A stretch of DNA of 64,000 bases from Flavobacteriaceae bacterium (GTDB taxonomy: Bacteria > Bacteroidota > Bacteroidia > Flavobacteriales > Flavobacteriaceae), in the NCBI GenBank assembly GCA_021739635.1, contig JAIPBH010000014.1:16377-80376 (forward strand), written 5' to 3'. Below, in pieces: positions 36,127-44,724 of this stretch. Under the pieces are notes generated by a model, which worked only from the letters and a program-made list of their open reading frames with translations, searched no databases and was not told the DNA's origin. The stretch's first letter is position 1. Every line of letters begins with the position of its first letter. A program made the position numbers and the translations under genes.

Positions 36127-36966
36127 ATGGAAGTAATAAATTGGGTTACAGCCAAAGAATATGAAGATATTACATATAAAAAATGTAAAGGTGTTGCCCG
36201 AATAGCATTTAATAGACCAGATGTAAGAAATGCATTCAGACCTAAAACAACAAGCGAATTGTATGATGCATTTTATGATGCTAATGAAGATGTAAATATT
36301 GGTGTTGTTTTATTGTCTGCCGAAGGACCTTCTTCAAAAGATGGAGTTTATTCTTTTTGTAGTGGTGGAGACCAAAAAGCAAGAGGTCACCAAGGGTATG
36401 TTGGAGAAGATGGTTATCATCGTTTAAATATTTTAGAAGTTCAGCGCTTAATTCGTTTTATGCCAAAAGCCGTAATTGCAGTAGTTCCTGGTTGGGCTGT
36501 TGGTGGTGGTCATAGCTTACATGTGGTTTGTGATTTAACAATAGCTAGTGAAGAACATGCTATTTTTAAACAAACAGACGCAGATGTAACAAGCTTTGAT
36601 GGAGGTTATGGTTCTGCCTATTTAGCAAAAATGGTAGGACAAAAAAGAGCAAGAGAAATATTTTTCTTAGGAAGAAATTATTCAGCTAAAGAAGCATTTG
36701 ATATGGGTATGGTGAATGCCGTTGTTAAGCATAATAAATTAGAATATACAGCATTTGAATGGGCTCAAGAAATATTGGCAAAATCACCAACTTCAATTAA
36801 AATGCTAAAATTCGCTATGAATTTAACAGATGATGGTATGGTAGGGCAGCAGGTTTTTGCTGGTGAAGCTACAAGATTAGCATATATGACTGATGAAGCT
36901 ATAGAAGGTAGAAACGCATTTTTAGAAAAGCGTAAGCCAAATTTTGAAAAAAAGTGGATTCCATAG
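36127..36966 (+). CDS. menB: 1,4-dihydroxy-2-naphthoyl-CoA synthase
   Basis: 279 residues from the ATG at 36127 (an upstream TTG at 36109 is unlikely). Crotonase fold with the MenB-specific N terminus (FNRPDVRNAFRPKTTSELYDAF), the oxyanion-hole segment CSGGDQKARGH (near 80-90) and PGWAVGGGHSLHVVCDLTIA (near 123). It closes the ring of o-succinylbenzoyl-CoA in menaquinone synthesis, in the cytoplasm. It is the first gene of a plus-strand run with menA, menC and menE. Confidence 0.97.
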   Translation: MEVINWVTAKEYEDITYKKCKGVARIAFNRPDVRNAFRPKTTSELYDAFYDANEDVNIGVVLLSAEGPSSKDGVYSFCSGGDQKARGHQGYVGEDGYHRLNILEVQRLIRFMPKAVIAVVPGWAVGGGHSLHVVCDLTIASEEHAIFKQTDADVTSFDGGYGSAYLAKMVGQKRAREIFFLGRNYSAKEAFDMGMVNAVVKHNKLEYTAFEWAQEILAKSPTSIKMLKFAMNLTDDGMVGQQVFAGEATRLAYMTDEAIEGRNAFLEKRKPNFEKKWIP

Positions 36967-36967
36967 C

Positions 36968-37870
36968 ATGAAAAATATATCTTTTTGGATATCTGCAATG
37001 AGGTTAAGAACCCTGCCGTTATCAGTTTCAGGAATTATTTTAGCTTCATGTTTAGCAGAATACAATGGGTTTTTTAATTGGAAAACATGCGTGCTGGCTA
37101 TTTTAACCACCTTAAGTTTCCAAATTTTATCAAATTTAGCTAATGATTATGGCGATGGTATTAAAGGAACAGATAATAATGATAGAATAGGTCCTGAAAG
37201 ATCTATTCAAAGTGGTAGAATTTCACCAGAAAGCATGTTTAATGGCATTAAAATAAGTATTTTAATCTCTATTATTTTAGCAACCATGCTAATATTTATA
37301 TCTTTTAATGCACGTGATTTCTTTTTAGCATTACTATTTTTTATTTTAGGTACGGGTAGTATTATAGCTGCAATGAGATATACTGTGGGTGATGATGCTT
37401 ATGGATATAAAGGCTTTGGTGATATTTTTGTTTTTATATTTTTTGGTTTGGTTAGTGTTATTGGATGTTATGTTTTATATGCAAAACAAATAGATCATGT
37501 TATTTTTTTACCTGCAGTAACTATTGGTTTATTGAGTGTAGCGGTACTTAATCTTAATAATATGCGTGATTTTGAGTCTGATATAAAATCTCAAAAAATG
37601 ACCCTAGCCATTAAACTTGGAAAGAAGAACATGAAGCTATATCATTACACTTTAATATTGTTAGCTATTATTTTATCAGGTTTATTTGGAGTTTTTTATT
37701 TTACATCTCCGCTAAATTTCATTTTTATTATAATGTATATACCATTAATAATGCATTTGATGAGAGTTAAAAAAAATGTGGACTTAAAACTACTTGATTC
37801 TGAATTAAAAAAAGTTGCGATAACTACATTTCTTTTAGCAATCCTAATGGGAATTGGTCAATTGTTATAG
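36968..37870 (+). CDS. menA: 1,4-dihydroxy-2-naphthoate polyprenyltransferase
   Basis: 300 residues, with about eight membrane helices. The first Asp-rich motif NDYGDGIKGTD (about residues 60-70) and the second, NNMRDFESD (near 197-205), mark the UbiA family, and SIQSGRISPESM is a MenA-type segment. It attaches the polyprenyl chain to DHNA to form demethylmenaquinone at the inner membrane. The ATG at 36968 is one base after the menB stop, so they are coupled; an upstream TTG at 36944 would overlap menB. Confidence 0.93.
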   Translation: MKNISFWISAMRLRTLPLSVSGIILASCLAEYNGFFNWKTCVLAILTTLSFQILSNLANDYGDGIKGTDNNDRIGPERSIQSGRISPESMFNGIKISILISIILATMLIFISFNARDFFLALLFFILGTGSIIAAMRYTVGDDAYGYKGFGDIFVFIFFGLVSVIGCYVLYAKQIDHVIFLPAVTIGLLSVAVLNLNNMRDFESDIKSQKMTLAIKLGKKNMKLYHYTLILLAIILSGLFGVFYFTSPLNFIFIIMYIPLIMHLMRVKKNVDLKLLDSELKKVAITTFLLAILMGIGQLL

Positions 37871-37911
37871 ATTTTTTTGTACTTTACTTATTTAAAATTA
37901 ATTTTTAACCC

Positions 37912-38589
37912 ATGAAAATTACATTTTTTGGACACGCATCTTTAGGTATTCAAGTTGGCGACATTCATATATTGGTAGACCCTTTTATTTCTGCTAATCC
38001 AAAAGCCTCTATGATTAATATTGAAACATTGAAAGCAGATTACATTTTATTAACTCATGCGCATCAAGATCATATTTTAGATGTGGAGGCCATAGCTAAA
38101 AGAACCAATGCCGTTGTTGTTTCAAACTTTGAAATTGTATCCTATTTTGAAAAATTAGGTATTGAAGGTCACCCTATGAATCTTGGTGGGCAATGGGATT
38201 TTGAATTTGGAAATGTAAAATACGTCAATGCTATACACACATCATCTTTTCCTGATGGAACTTATGGTGGTCAACCTGGTGGTTTTGTGATTGAAGGCGA
38301 ACATAAAAATATTTATATAGCTGGAGATACTGCATTGACAATGGATATGCAACTTATTCCACTATATATAAAATTAGATTTAGCAATTCTTCCTATTGGA
38401 GACAACTTTACAATGGGAGTTGATGACGCCATTTTAGCGAGTAATTTTGTTAAGTGCGATAAAGTTTTAGGCTATCATTTTGATACGTTTGGTTACATTG
38501 AAATTGACCATGAAGACGCCAAACGTAAATTCTTCGATAAAGGAAAAGACTTAATGCTTCTAGAAATAGGAGAAAGTATTGAACTTTAA
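37912..38589 (+). CDS. MBL-fold metal-dependent hydrolase (UPF0173-type)
   Basis: 225 residues. Metallo-beta-lactamase fold with THAHQDHILD (the H-x-H-x-D-H metal motif near residue 49) and downstream His and Asp ligands (NAIHTSSFPDG, IYIAGDTAL, HFDTFGY). The N terminus ITFFGHASLGIQVG matches the UPF0173 group. The substrate is unknown. It sits between menA and menC, 41 bp after menA, and appears to be part of the same run, though no link to menaquinone is established. Confidence 0.9.
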   Translation: MKITFFGHASLGIQVGDIHILVDPFISANPKASMINIETLKADYILLTHAHQDHILDVEAIAKRTNAVVVSNFEIVSYFEKLGIEGHPMNLGGQWDFEFGNVKYVNAIHTSSFPDGTYGGQPGGFVIEGEHKNIYIAGDTALTMDMQLIPLYIKLDLAILPIGDNFTMGVDDAILASNFVKCDKVLGYHFDTFGYIEIDHEDAKRKFFDKGKDLMLLEIGESIEL

Positions 38590-38641
38590 TTTGACTCTAT
38601 TTCTTCATTATAAATGAAAATTATTTAAGTAATTTTGGCGA

Positions 38642-39679
38642 GTGAAAACAGCAACTTACCAAAAACACGTCTTAAATTTTAAACAACCTAGCGGAACATC
38701 ACGTGGTGTTTTAAAAAGCAAGGAAACTTGGTTTATTCTTATTAAAGATAATGGTAAACATGGCATAGGTGAATGTGGTATGTTTAAAGGCTTATCAATT
38801 GATGATAGACCTGACTATGAGGAAAAACTGCAGTGGGCATGTAAACATATCAATTCTGATTTAAAAGAGTTATTTCAAGCGTTAACAGAATTTCCAAGTA
38901 TTCAATTTGGTTTAGAAATGGCTTTAAAATCATTAGAATCAAAAAATCAGTTTGAATTATTTCCTTCAAATTTTACAAAAGGCACAGATAGTATTCCAAT
39001 AAACGGATTGATTTGGATGGGAACCGAAGATTTTATGCGAAAGCAAGTTAAAGAGAAAATAGAGTCTGGTTTTAAATGCATTAAAATGAAAATTGGCGCT
39101 ATTAATTTTAAATCTGAAGTTGAGATTTTAAAATCTATAAGAAAAGAATTCTCATCAAATGATATTGAATTGCGAGTAGATGCCAATGGTGCTTTTTCTA
39201 CTTCAGAAGCTCTAGAAAAACTAAAAACACTATCAGATTTTGATATTCATTCAATAGAACAACCTATAAAACAAGGGCAAATTAATGAAATAGCTAAGCT
39301 TTGTGATATAACACCATTGCCAATAGCTTTAGATGAAGAATTAATAGGTGTTTTTTCAAAAGAAAGAAAAGAAGCGTTACTTGAAACCATCAAACCTCAA
39401 TTTGTCATTTTAAAGCCTACCTTAATTGGTGGTTTTCAAGGAAGTGATGATTGGATAGACATAGCAGAAAGCAATCAAATTGGTTGGTGGATAACAAGTG
39501 CTTTAGAAAGTAATGTAGGTTTAAATGCAATTGCTCAATATACTTACACAAAAAACAATGTATTACCTCAAGGATTAGGTACAGGTAGTTTATTTACAAA
39601 CAATTTCGAATCGCCTTTACAGGTTAAAAATGGAACTCTAAAATATAAAAGTAATAACAGTTGGAATTTTAATTTATAA
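38642..39679 (+). CDS. menC: o-succinylbenzoate synthase (enolase superfamily)
   Basis: 345 residues from a GTG at 38642. Enolase-superfamily layout: N-terminal capping domain and C-terminal barrel with the KxK motif in CIKMKIG (near 145), metal ligands in RVDANGAF (near 180), SIEQPI and ALDEELIG, and the general-base Lys in VILKPTLIGGF. It dehydrates SHCHC to o-succinylbenzoate in menaquinone synthesis. Some relatives also racemise N-succinylamino acids, but the men neighbours support MenC. Confidence 0.92.
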   Translation: MKTATYQKHVLNFKQPSGTSRGVLKSKETWFILIKDNGKHGIGECGMFKGLSIDDRPDYEEKLQWACKHINSDLKELFQALTEFPSIQFGLEMALKSLESKNQFELFPSNFTKGTDSIPINGLIWMGTEDFMRKQVKEKIESGFKCIKMKIGAINFKSEVEILKSIRKEFSSNDIELRVDANGAFSTSEALEKLKTLSDFDIHSIEQPIKQGQINEIAKLCDITPLPIALDEELIGVFSKERKEALLETIKPQFVILKPTLIGGFQGSDDWIDIAESNQIGWWITSALESNVGLNAIAQYTYTKNNVLPQGLGTGSLFTNNFESPLQVKNGTLKYKSNNSWNFNL

Positions 39680-39682
39680 CAT

Positions 39683-40834
39683 ATGTATATCTCTCAAGCA
39701 TTTCATGCATTACACGAATGGTGGCGTTATTTAATTGGATTAATCATTATAATTATGGCAGTAATAATAGGGCAAATTCCTTTTACTGCTGCTGTTTTTA
39801 TACAGGCATTTAAAAATGGTGATAGCATATTTGGGTTAGATGAAAAAAAAATGATGAGCCTTTTAGAGCCCAATTTGAATCTGTTTTTAATGCTTTTGTC
39901 ATTTACAATTGGTTTAGTTGGTTTATTATTAGTTGCAAAGTACTTACACAAAGAATCAATAGTTCAATTAACCACATCAAGAACAAAAATAGATTGGAAA
40001 CGTTTTTGGTTTGTTTTTATGCTTTGGGGAATAGTCTCTAGCAGTTTTGTGCTTATAGATTATTATGTTTCTCCAGAAAATTATGTGGTGAATTTTAAAT
40101 TAATACCATTTATTATTTTATGTGTGATAGCTGTTTTATTAGTGCCACTTCAAACAAGTTTTGAAGAGTATTTATTTAGAGGCTATTTGATGCAAGGAAT
40201 AGGGGTTTCTTCAATTTATTTAAATTTCCCTTTAATTTTTATTTATACAATTATTTGTATAGCTAGTTTTCTTTATTTGAACAGCTTATATTCTTTCAGT
40301 TTTATGCTTGGACTCTTAATATTTGCAGTTTTTATTGGTTTTTTGTTTTTTCTTCTAAATCAGAAAACATTATTGATAAAATTGACAAATTCTACTTTTT
40401 ATAAGTTACTCTATAAAATATTAAGTAGAAATTCTACTCCATTATTAATAACATCCTTCACTTTTGGAATGTTACATATTTCAAATCCAGAAGTTGATAA
40501 ATTGGGTAATATCATAATGGTTTACTACATAGGCACAGGTTTGTTTTTAGGAATTATGACTTTAATGGATGAAGGTATGGAGCTTTCATTAGGCTTTCAT
40601 GCAGCTAATAATTTATTTACAGCATTGCTGGTAACAGCTGATTGGACTGCTTTTCAAACACATTCTATATTAAAAGATATGTCAGATCCAACAGAAGCTG
40701 GATTTGTAGATATATTTATGCCTGTGTTTATAGTATTTCCAATAATTCTATTAATTTTATCGAAAAAATACAAATGGACTAACTGGAAAGAAAAGCTATT
40801 TGGAAAAGTGGTAGCTCCACAGATTGAAAATTAA
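39683..40834 (+). CDS. CPBP-family intramembrane protease
   Basis: 383 residues with about eight or nine membrane helices. The CPBP (Rce1/Abi-type) motifs are present: EEYLFRGYLMQG (near 157-168; double Glu and Arg), FGMLHISNPEVDK (near 265; His) and LGFHAANNLFTAL (near 305; His and Asn). Members are glutamic proteases that cleave near CAAX-like or membrane-embedded sites, and some confer bacteriocin immunity. It begins only 3 bp after menC and precedes menE by 27 bp, so it is embedded in the menaquinone run. Its role there is unknown. Confidence 0.9.
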   Translation: MYISQAFHALHEWWRYLIGLIIIIMAVIIGQIPFTAAVFIQAFKNGDSIFGLDEKKMMSLLEPNLNLFLMLLSFTIGLVGLLLVAKYLHKESIVQLTTSRTKIDWKRFWFVFMLWGIVSSSFVLIDYYVSPENYVVNFKLIPFIILCVIAVLLVPLQTSFEEYLFRGYLMQGIGVSSIYLNFPLIFIYTIICIASFLYLNSLYSFSFMLGLLIFAVFIGFLFFLLNQKTLLIKLTNSTFYKLLYKILSRNSTPLLITSFTFGMLHISNPEVDKLGNIIMVYYIGTGLFLGIMTLMDEGMELSLGFHAANNLFTALLVTADWTAFQTHSILKDMSDPTEAGFVDIFMPVFIVFPIILLILSKKYKWTNWKEKLFGKVVAPQIEN

Positions 40835-40861
40835 AATTTAAGACAAAAAACCAATAATTAC

Positions 40862-41935
40862 GTGATACCTAGTTACAATAAAGTACATTTAAAATTTAAG
40901 CTTAACGGCGTAAATTACAATCAAGACGATATAAAAGAAATTGCTTACAGCTTTATTAAAGAAGGACTTCCATATGAAGAAGCCATTGGAGATTTTTTAA
41001 TTGATTGGTTAGATTCTAAAACCTTTATAAAAGTAAAATCTACAGGCACAACAGGAAAACCAAAACTTATAAAGCTTGATAAACAAGCCATGGTTAATTC
41101 CTCTATTTTTACGGGCGATTTTTTTAACCTTGCACCAGGTGATAAAGCATTACATTGTTTACCGGCTCAATATATTGCAGGTAAAATGATGTTGGTTAGA
41201 GCTATGGTGTTAGGATTGGAGTTAGACCTCATTGAGCCATCTTCTCATCTTGTTTTTAACTCCAAAAAAAGTTATGATTTTTGTGCTATGTTACCAATTC
41301 AACTACAAAACTCTATTAGTAAAGTAGGAAATATTAAGAATATTATTTTAGGTAGCGTAAAAGTATCTAATGAACTTATTGAAGCTATAAAAGATTTTCC
41401 TGCAAATATTTATGAAACGTTTGGAATGACAGAAACCGTAACACATATTGCGTTAAGAGCTCTTAATAATTTCAAAACAGATGAACGTGTAAAATCAACT
41501 TTTAAAACCTTACCAGATATTTTTGTTTCTCAAGATGAAAGAGGTTGTTTAGTTATAAATTCTCCACATCTTTCAAAAACATCAATAACAACTAATGATA
41601 TTGTTAAATTGCATTCAGAAACTGAATTTGAATGGTTTGGTAGATTTGATAATGTGATTAATTCTGGTGGTGTTAAAATTTTTCCTGAAACGGTTGAAGA
41701 AAAATTATTTGGTAAGATAGATGGTAAGTTTTTTATTGCATCTGAAAAAGATGAAAAATTAGGAGAACAAGTCATTCTTATTTTAGAAAATGATTCTAAT
41801 AATATAGATGCATCTATCTTTAATGTTTTAGATAAATACGAAAAACCTAAGAAAATTTATACTGTAAATAAGTTTGAAATTATTTCAGAAAAAATCCAAA
41901 GAAAAAAAATATTAAAAAAATTAGGAATCGCTTAA
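40862..41935 (+). CDS. menE: o-succinylbenzoate-CoA ligase (MenE-like, AMP-binding)
   Basis: 357 residues from a GTG at 40862. ANL-superfamily adenylation motifs: STGTTGKPKLIKLDK (about 60-74) as the P-loop and YETFGMTETVTHIA (near 181); the C-terminal GRFDNVINSGGVKIFP (near 262) holds the hinge. It activates o-succinylbenzoate to its CoA ester, the step before MenB. It is shorter than typical MenE (about 450), mainly by N-terminal shortening, as is common in Bacteroidetes. Its stop codon shares TTAA with the stop of the convergent carboxylase gene. Confidence 0.9.
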   Translation: MIPSYNKVHLKFKLNGVNYNQDDIKEIAYSFIKEGLPYEEAIGDFLIDWLDSKTFIKVKSTGTTGKPKLIKLDKQAMVNSSIFTGDFFNLAPGDKALHCLPAQYIAGKMMLVRAMVLGLELDLIEPSSHLVFNSKKSYDFCAMLPIQLQNSISKVGNIKNIILGSVKVSNELIEAIKDFPANIYETFGMTETVTHIALRALNNFKTDERVKSTFKTLPDIFVSQDERGCLVINSPHLSKTSITTNDIVKLHSETEFEWFGRFDNVINSGGVKIFPETVEEKLFGKIDGKFFIASEKDEKLGEQVILILENDSNNIDASIFNVLDKYEKPKKIYTVNKFEIISEKIQRKKILKKLGIA

Positions 41936-43560
41936 ACTTGCAATAAACCTAAATTAAATTTTTTCTCAATAGGAGCATGGTTTGCGGCTTCAATACCCAT
42001 ACTTATCCATGTTCTAGTATCTAATGGGTCAATAATGGCATCTGTCCATATTCTAGCTGCTGCATAGTATGGTGATATTTGCGCATCGTATCTGTCTTTT
42101 ATTTTATTATAAAGAGCTTCTTCTTTTTCTTTAGTAATGGTTTCACCTTTCTTTTTTAAAGAAGCTGTTTCAATTTGCAATAAAACTTTAGCTGCAGAAT
42201 TTCCGCTCATAACAGCCAATTCTGCACTTGGCCATGCAACAATCAATCTTGGGTCATATGCTTTGCCACACATAGCGTAATTGCCTGCACCATAACTATT
42301 TCCTACAATAATTGTGAATTTTGGAACAACTGAATTACTTACAGCATTAACCATTTTGGCACCATCTTTAATAATGCCACCATGTTCACTTTTACTGCCA
42401 ACCATAAAACCAGTAACATCTTGTAAAAACACTAAAGGAATTTTTTTCTGATTGCAATTAGCTATAAAACGAGTGGCTTTATCAGCACTATCATTATAAA
42501 TAACACCACCAAACTGCATTTCTCCTTGTTTAGTTTTTACCAGTTTGCGCTGATTAGCAACAATGCCAACTGCCCAGCCATCAATTCTGGCATAACAAGT
42601 TATGATGGTTTTACCGTAACCAGCTTTGTATTCTTCAAATTCTGAATTATCAACCAATCGCTTTATAATCTCATACATATCGTATTGATCGGCTCTTGAT
42701 TTTGGAATAATGCCATAAATGTCTTCAGGATTTTCTTTAGGCTTTTCTGGCTCTATTCTATTAAATCCGGCTTTGTCATAATCACCAATTTTATCAATAA
42801 TATTTTTAATAGTATCTAAGGCATCTTTATCATCTTTTGCTTTATAATCGGTCACGCCACTAATTTCACAATGTGTTGTAGCGCCACCTAAAGTTTCATT
42901 ATCAATACTTTCTCCAATAGCTGCTTTTACCAAATAACTTCCTGCTAAAAAAATACTTCCGGTTTTATCTACAATTAAAGCTTCATCACTCATAATTGGT
43001 AAATATGCGCCTCCAGCAACACAACTGCCCATTACAGCAGCAATTTGCGTGATTCCCATACTACTCATAATAGCATTATTTCTAAAAATACGACCAAAAT
43101 GTTCTTTGTCTGGAAAAATTTCATCTTGCAAAGGTAAATACACACCAGCACTATCTACTAAATAGATAATTGGTAATTTATTTTCTATGGCAATTTCTTG
43201 AGCTCTTAGGTTTTTTTTTGCAGTTATGGGAAACCAGGCACCAGCTTTAACAGTAGCGTCATTTGCTACAACAATGCATTGTTTTCCTTTAATATAACCT
43301 ATTTTGACTACAACGCCTGCAGAAGGACAACCGCCATGCTGTTCATACATATCTTCACCTGCAAAAGCAGCAATTTCTATGGATTTTGAATGAGCATCTA
43401 ACAAATAATTAATGCGCTCATGAGCAGTCATTTTACCTTTTTCATGGTGCTTTTCAATACTACTTTTTCCTCCACCTAAATGAACTTTTGCTAGACGTTT
43501 AGTGAGTTCAGAAATTAGAAGTTTATTATGATCTTCGTTTTTATTGAAGTTAATGTCCAT
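41932..43560 (-). CDS. Acyl-CoA carboxylase beta subunit (carboxyltransferase)
   Basis: 542 residues, typical of biotin-dependent propionyl- or methylcrotonyl-CoA carboxylase beta subunits. It has the carboxyltransferase N and C domains, with VANDATVKAGAWFP and YLVDSAGVYLPLQ in the first and FLQDVTGFMVGS, GNSYGAGNYAMCG and WPSAELAVMSG in the second. KKNLRAQEIA and the C-terminal SYGAGNYAM pattern resemble methylcrotonyl-CoA carboxylase, a leucine-degradation enzyme, but the substrate is not certain. No alpha/biotin subunit is adjacent. It is divergent from the flavin reductase operon. Confidence 0.92.
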   Translation of the reverse strand: MDINFNKNEDHNKLLISELTKRLAKVHLGGGKSSIEKHHEKGKMTAHERINYLLDAHSKSIEIAAFAGEDMYEQHGGCPSAGVVVKIGYIKGKQCIVVANDATVKAGAWFPITAKKNLRAQEIAIENKLPIIYLVDSAGVYLPLQDEIFPDKEHFGRIFRNNAIMSSMGITQIAAVMGSCVAGGAYLPIMSDEALIVDKTGSIFLAGSYLVKAAIGESIDNETLGGATTHCEISGVTDYKAKDDKDALDTIKNIIDKIGDYDKAGFNRIEPEKPKENPEDIYGIIPKSRADQYDMYEIIKRLVDNSEFEEYKAGYGKTIITCYARIDGWAVGIVANQRKLVKTKQGEMQFGGVIYNDSADKATRFIANCNQKKIPLVFLQDVTGFMVGSKSEHGGIIKDGAKMVNAVSNSVVPKFTIIVGNSYGAGNYAMCGKAYDPRLIVAWPSAELAVMSGNSAAKVLLQIETASLKKKGETITKEKEEALYNKIKDRYDAQISPYYAAARIWTDAIIDPLDTRTWISMGIEAANHAPIEKKFNLGLLQV

Positions 43561-43642
43561 TATAATTTTGATTTGTTGCTAATGTACAAAAGTTTCAAAA
43601 ATGTAAAAGACATGTTAATTAAATATTAAAAATCTAACACGG

Positions 43643-43666
43643 AAATATATTCCTAGGAATATATTT
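43643..43666. promoter_or_regulatory. 24-bp perfect palindrome, probable MarR operator
   Basis: A perfect inverted repeat with core ATATTCCTAGGAATAT extended by AAAT/ATTT-type bases on each side. It lies where the -33 element of the reductase/MarR/pirin operon should be, ending 10 bp before the -7 element at 43677. There is no T-run, so it is not a terminator. The MarR protein encoded in the operon is the natural candidate to bind it; a blocked -33 would mean repression. Confidence 0.7.
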
Positions 43667-43676
43667 ATTTTTATTG

Positions 43677-43684
43677 TACTTTTG
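43677..43684 (+). promoter_or_regulatory. -7 element of the reductase/MarR/pirin operon
   Basis: TACTTTTG matches TAnnTTTG, 19 bp before the ATG at 43704. No TTG is present at the -33 position; the palindrome covers it. Confidence 0.6.
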
Positions 43685-43703
43685 TTTAATAAAATAATAT
43701 AAA

Positions 43704-44231
43704 ATGAAAAAGATAATAGCTTTTGCAGGTAGTAATAGTAAAGAATCCATTAATAAACAATTAGCAACATACGCTTCAAGTTTATTAAATAAAAACGTTG
43801 AAATTTTAGATTTAAATAATTTTGAATTACCTATTTATGGTATTGATTTTGAAAAAGAACACGGCATTCCTGAAAACGCTCATAAATTTTTAATGTATAT
43901 AAAATCATCTGACGGTATTATACTTTCTTTAGCTGAGCATAATGGTGCCTACACAACAACTTTCAAGAATCTATTTGATTGGATGTCAAGAATTGAAAGT
44001 AAAACATTTTACAATAAGCCCATGTTGTTAATGGCAACTTCTCCAGGTGGAAGAGGTGGAGCATCCGTTTTGAGTATTGCAAAAGAAAGATTTCCTTATC
44101 ATGATGCTCATATTGTTGAAGTATTTTCATTACCATTTTTTTCAAATAATTTTCAAGATGGTAAAATAGTAAATGAGGACTTTAACAAACAATTAAAAAT
44201 CGCAATAGAGCAATTTAATAAAAGTTTATAA
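43704..44231 (+). CDS. NADPH-dependent FMN reductase family protein
   Basis: 175 residues. Flavodoxin-like fold with the FMN-binding loop AFAGSNSKESINKQL (about 6-20) and a second loop LSLAEHNGAYTTTFKNLFDWMSR (abridged here: AEHNGAYTT, near 77-85), then MATSPGGRGGASVL near 114. The group reduces FMN, quinones, azo dyes or chromate with NAD(P)H in the cytoplasm. It is first in a run with a MarR regulator and a pirin. This arrangement suggests a response to quinones or other oxidants. Confidence 0.9.
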   Translation: MKKIIAFAGSNSKESINKQLATYASSLLNKNVEILDLNNFELPIYGIDFEKEHGIPENAHKFLMYIKSSDGIILSLAEHNGAYTTTFKNLFDWMSRIESKTFYNKPMLLMATSPGGRGGASVLSIAKERFPYHDAHIVEVFSLPFFSNNFQDGKIVNEDFNKQLKIAIEQFNKSL

Positions 44232-44259
44232 TTCTTAAAGTTTTAAAAACAGATATCAA

Positions 44260-44697
44260 ATGGGAGATTTATCTAAAGACATTAATTCAACGTTTGCTAA
44301 TAATCGGGTAAAAGCAATGTTAAATATATTATATACAGCTAGTTGGATTTCGGCAAGTCAAAATGAATTTTTTAAACCCTATGGAATTTCACCACAACAA
44401 TACAATATTTTAAGAATATTAAATGGAGCCAATGAACCACTTAATGTTCAAATAATAAAGGACAGAATGATTGAACGTTCTCCCAATGCTACTAGGTTAA
44501 TGGATAAATTATGTGCAAAGCATTACATTGATAGATTACCATGTAATCATGATAGACGTGTAGTTAAAATAGAAATAACCAAAAAAGGAAAGGAACTTTT
44601 AGAGTCTATACCTAATAATTTTAACAAAGAGTTATTAAAAAATTTGAATGAAGAAGAAGCAGAACTTTTAAGTAATCTGCTTGATAAAATGAGATAA
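44260..44697 (+). CDS. MarR-family transcriptional regulator
   Basis: 145 residues. A winged helix-turn-helix: dimerisation helices at both ends, a recognition region (SPQQYNILRILNGANEPLNVQ, shortened: ISPQQYNILRILNGA, about 45-59) and a wing with CNHDRRVVKIEIT (near 96-108), the DRR motif of MarR proteins. Such regulators repress their own operons until a phenolic, quinone or oxidant ligand, or Cys oxidation, releases DNA. Cys87 and Cys95 lie near the wing and could be redox-sensitive. It is probably autoregulatory through the palindrome at 43643. Confidence 0.93.
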   Translation: MGDLSKDINSTFANNRVKAMLNILYTASWISASQNEFFKPYGISPQQYNILRILNGANEPLNVQIIKDRMIERSPNATRLMDKLCAKHYIDRLPCNHDRRVVKIEITKKGKELLESIPNNFNKELLKNLNEEEAELLSNLLDKMR

Positions 44698-44724
44698 TTA
44701 AAATAATAAAGAAAGGAAATTAAA

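Noticed and set aside
43643..43666. Palindrome as a terminator of the carboxylase gene
   Set aside because: It lies upstream of that gene's start, has no T-run and no loop, and sits at promoter distance from the reductase gene.
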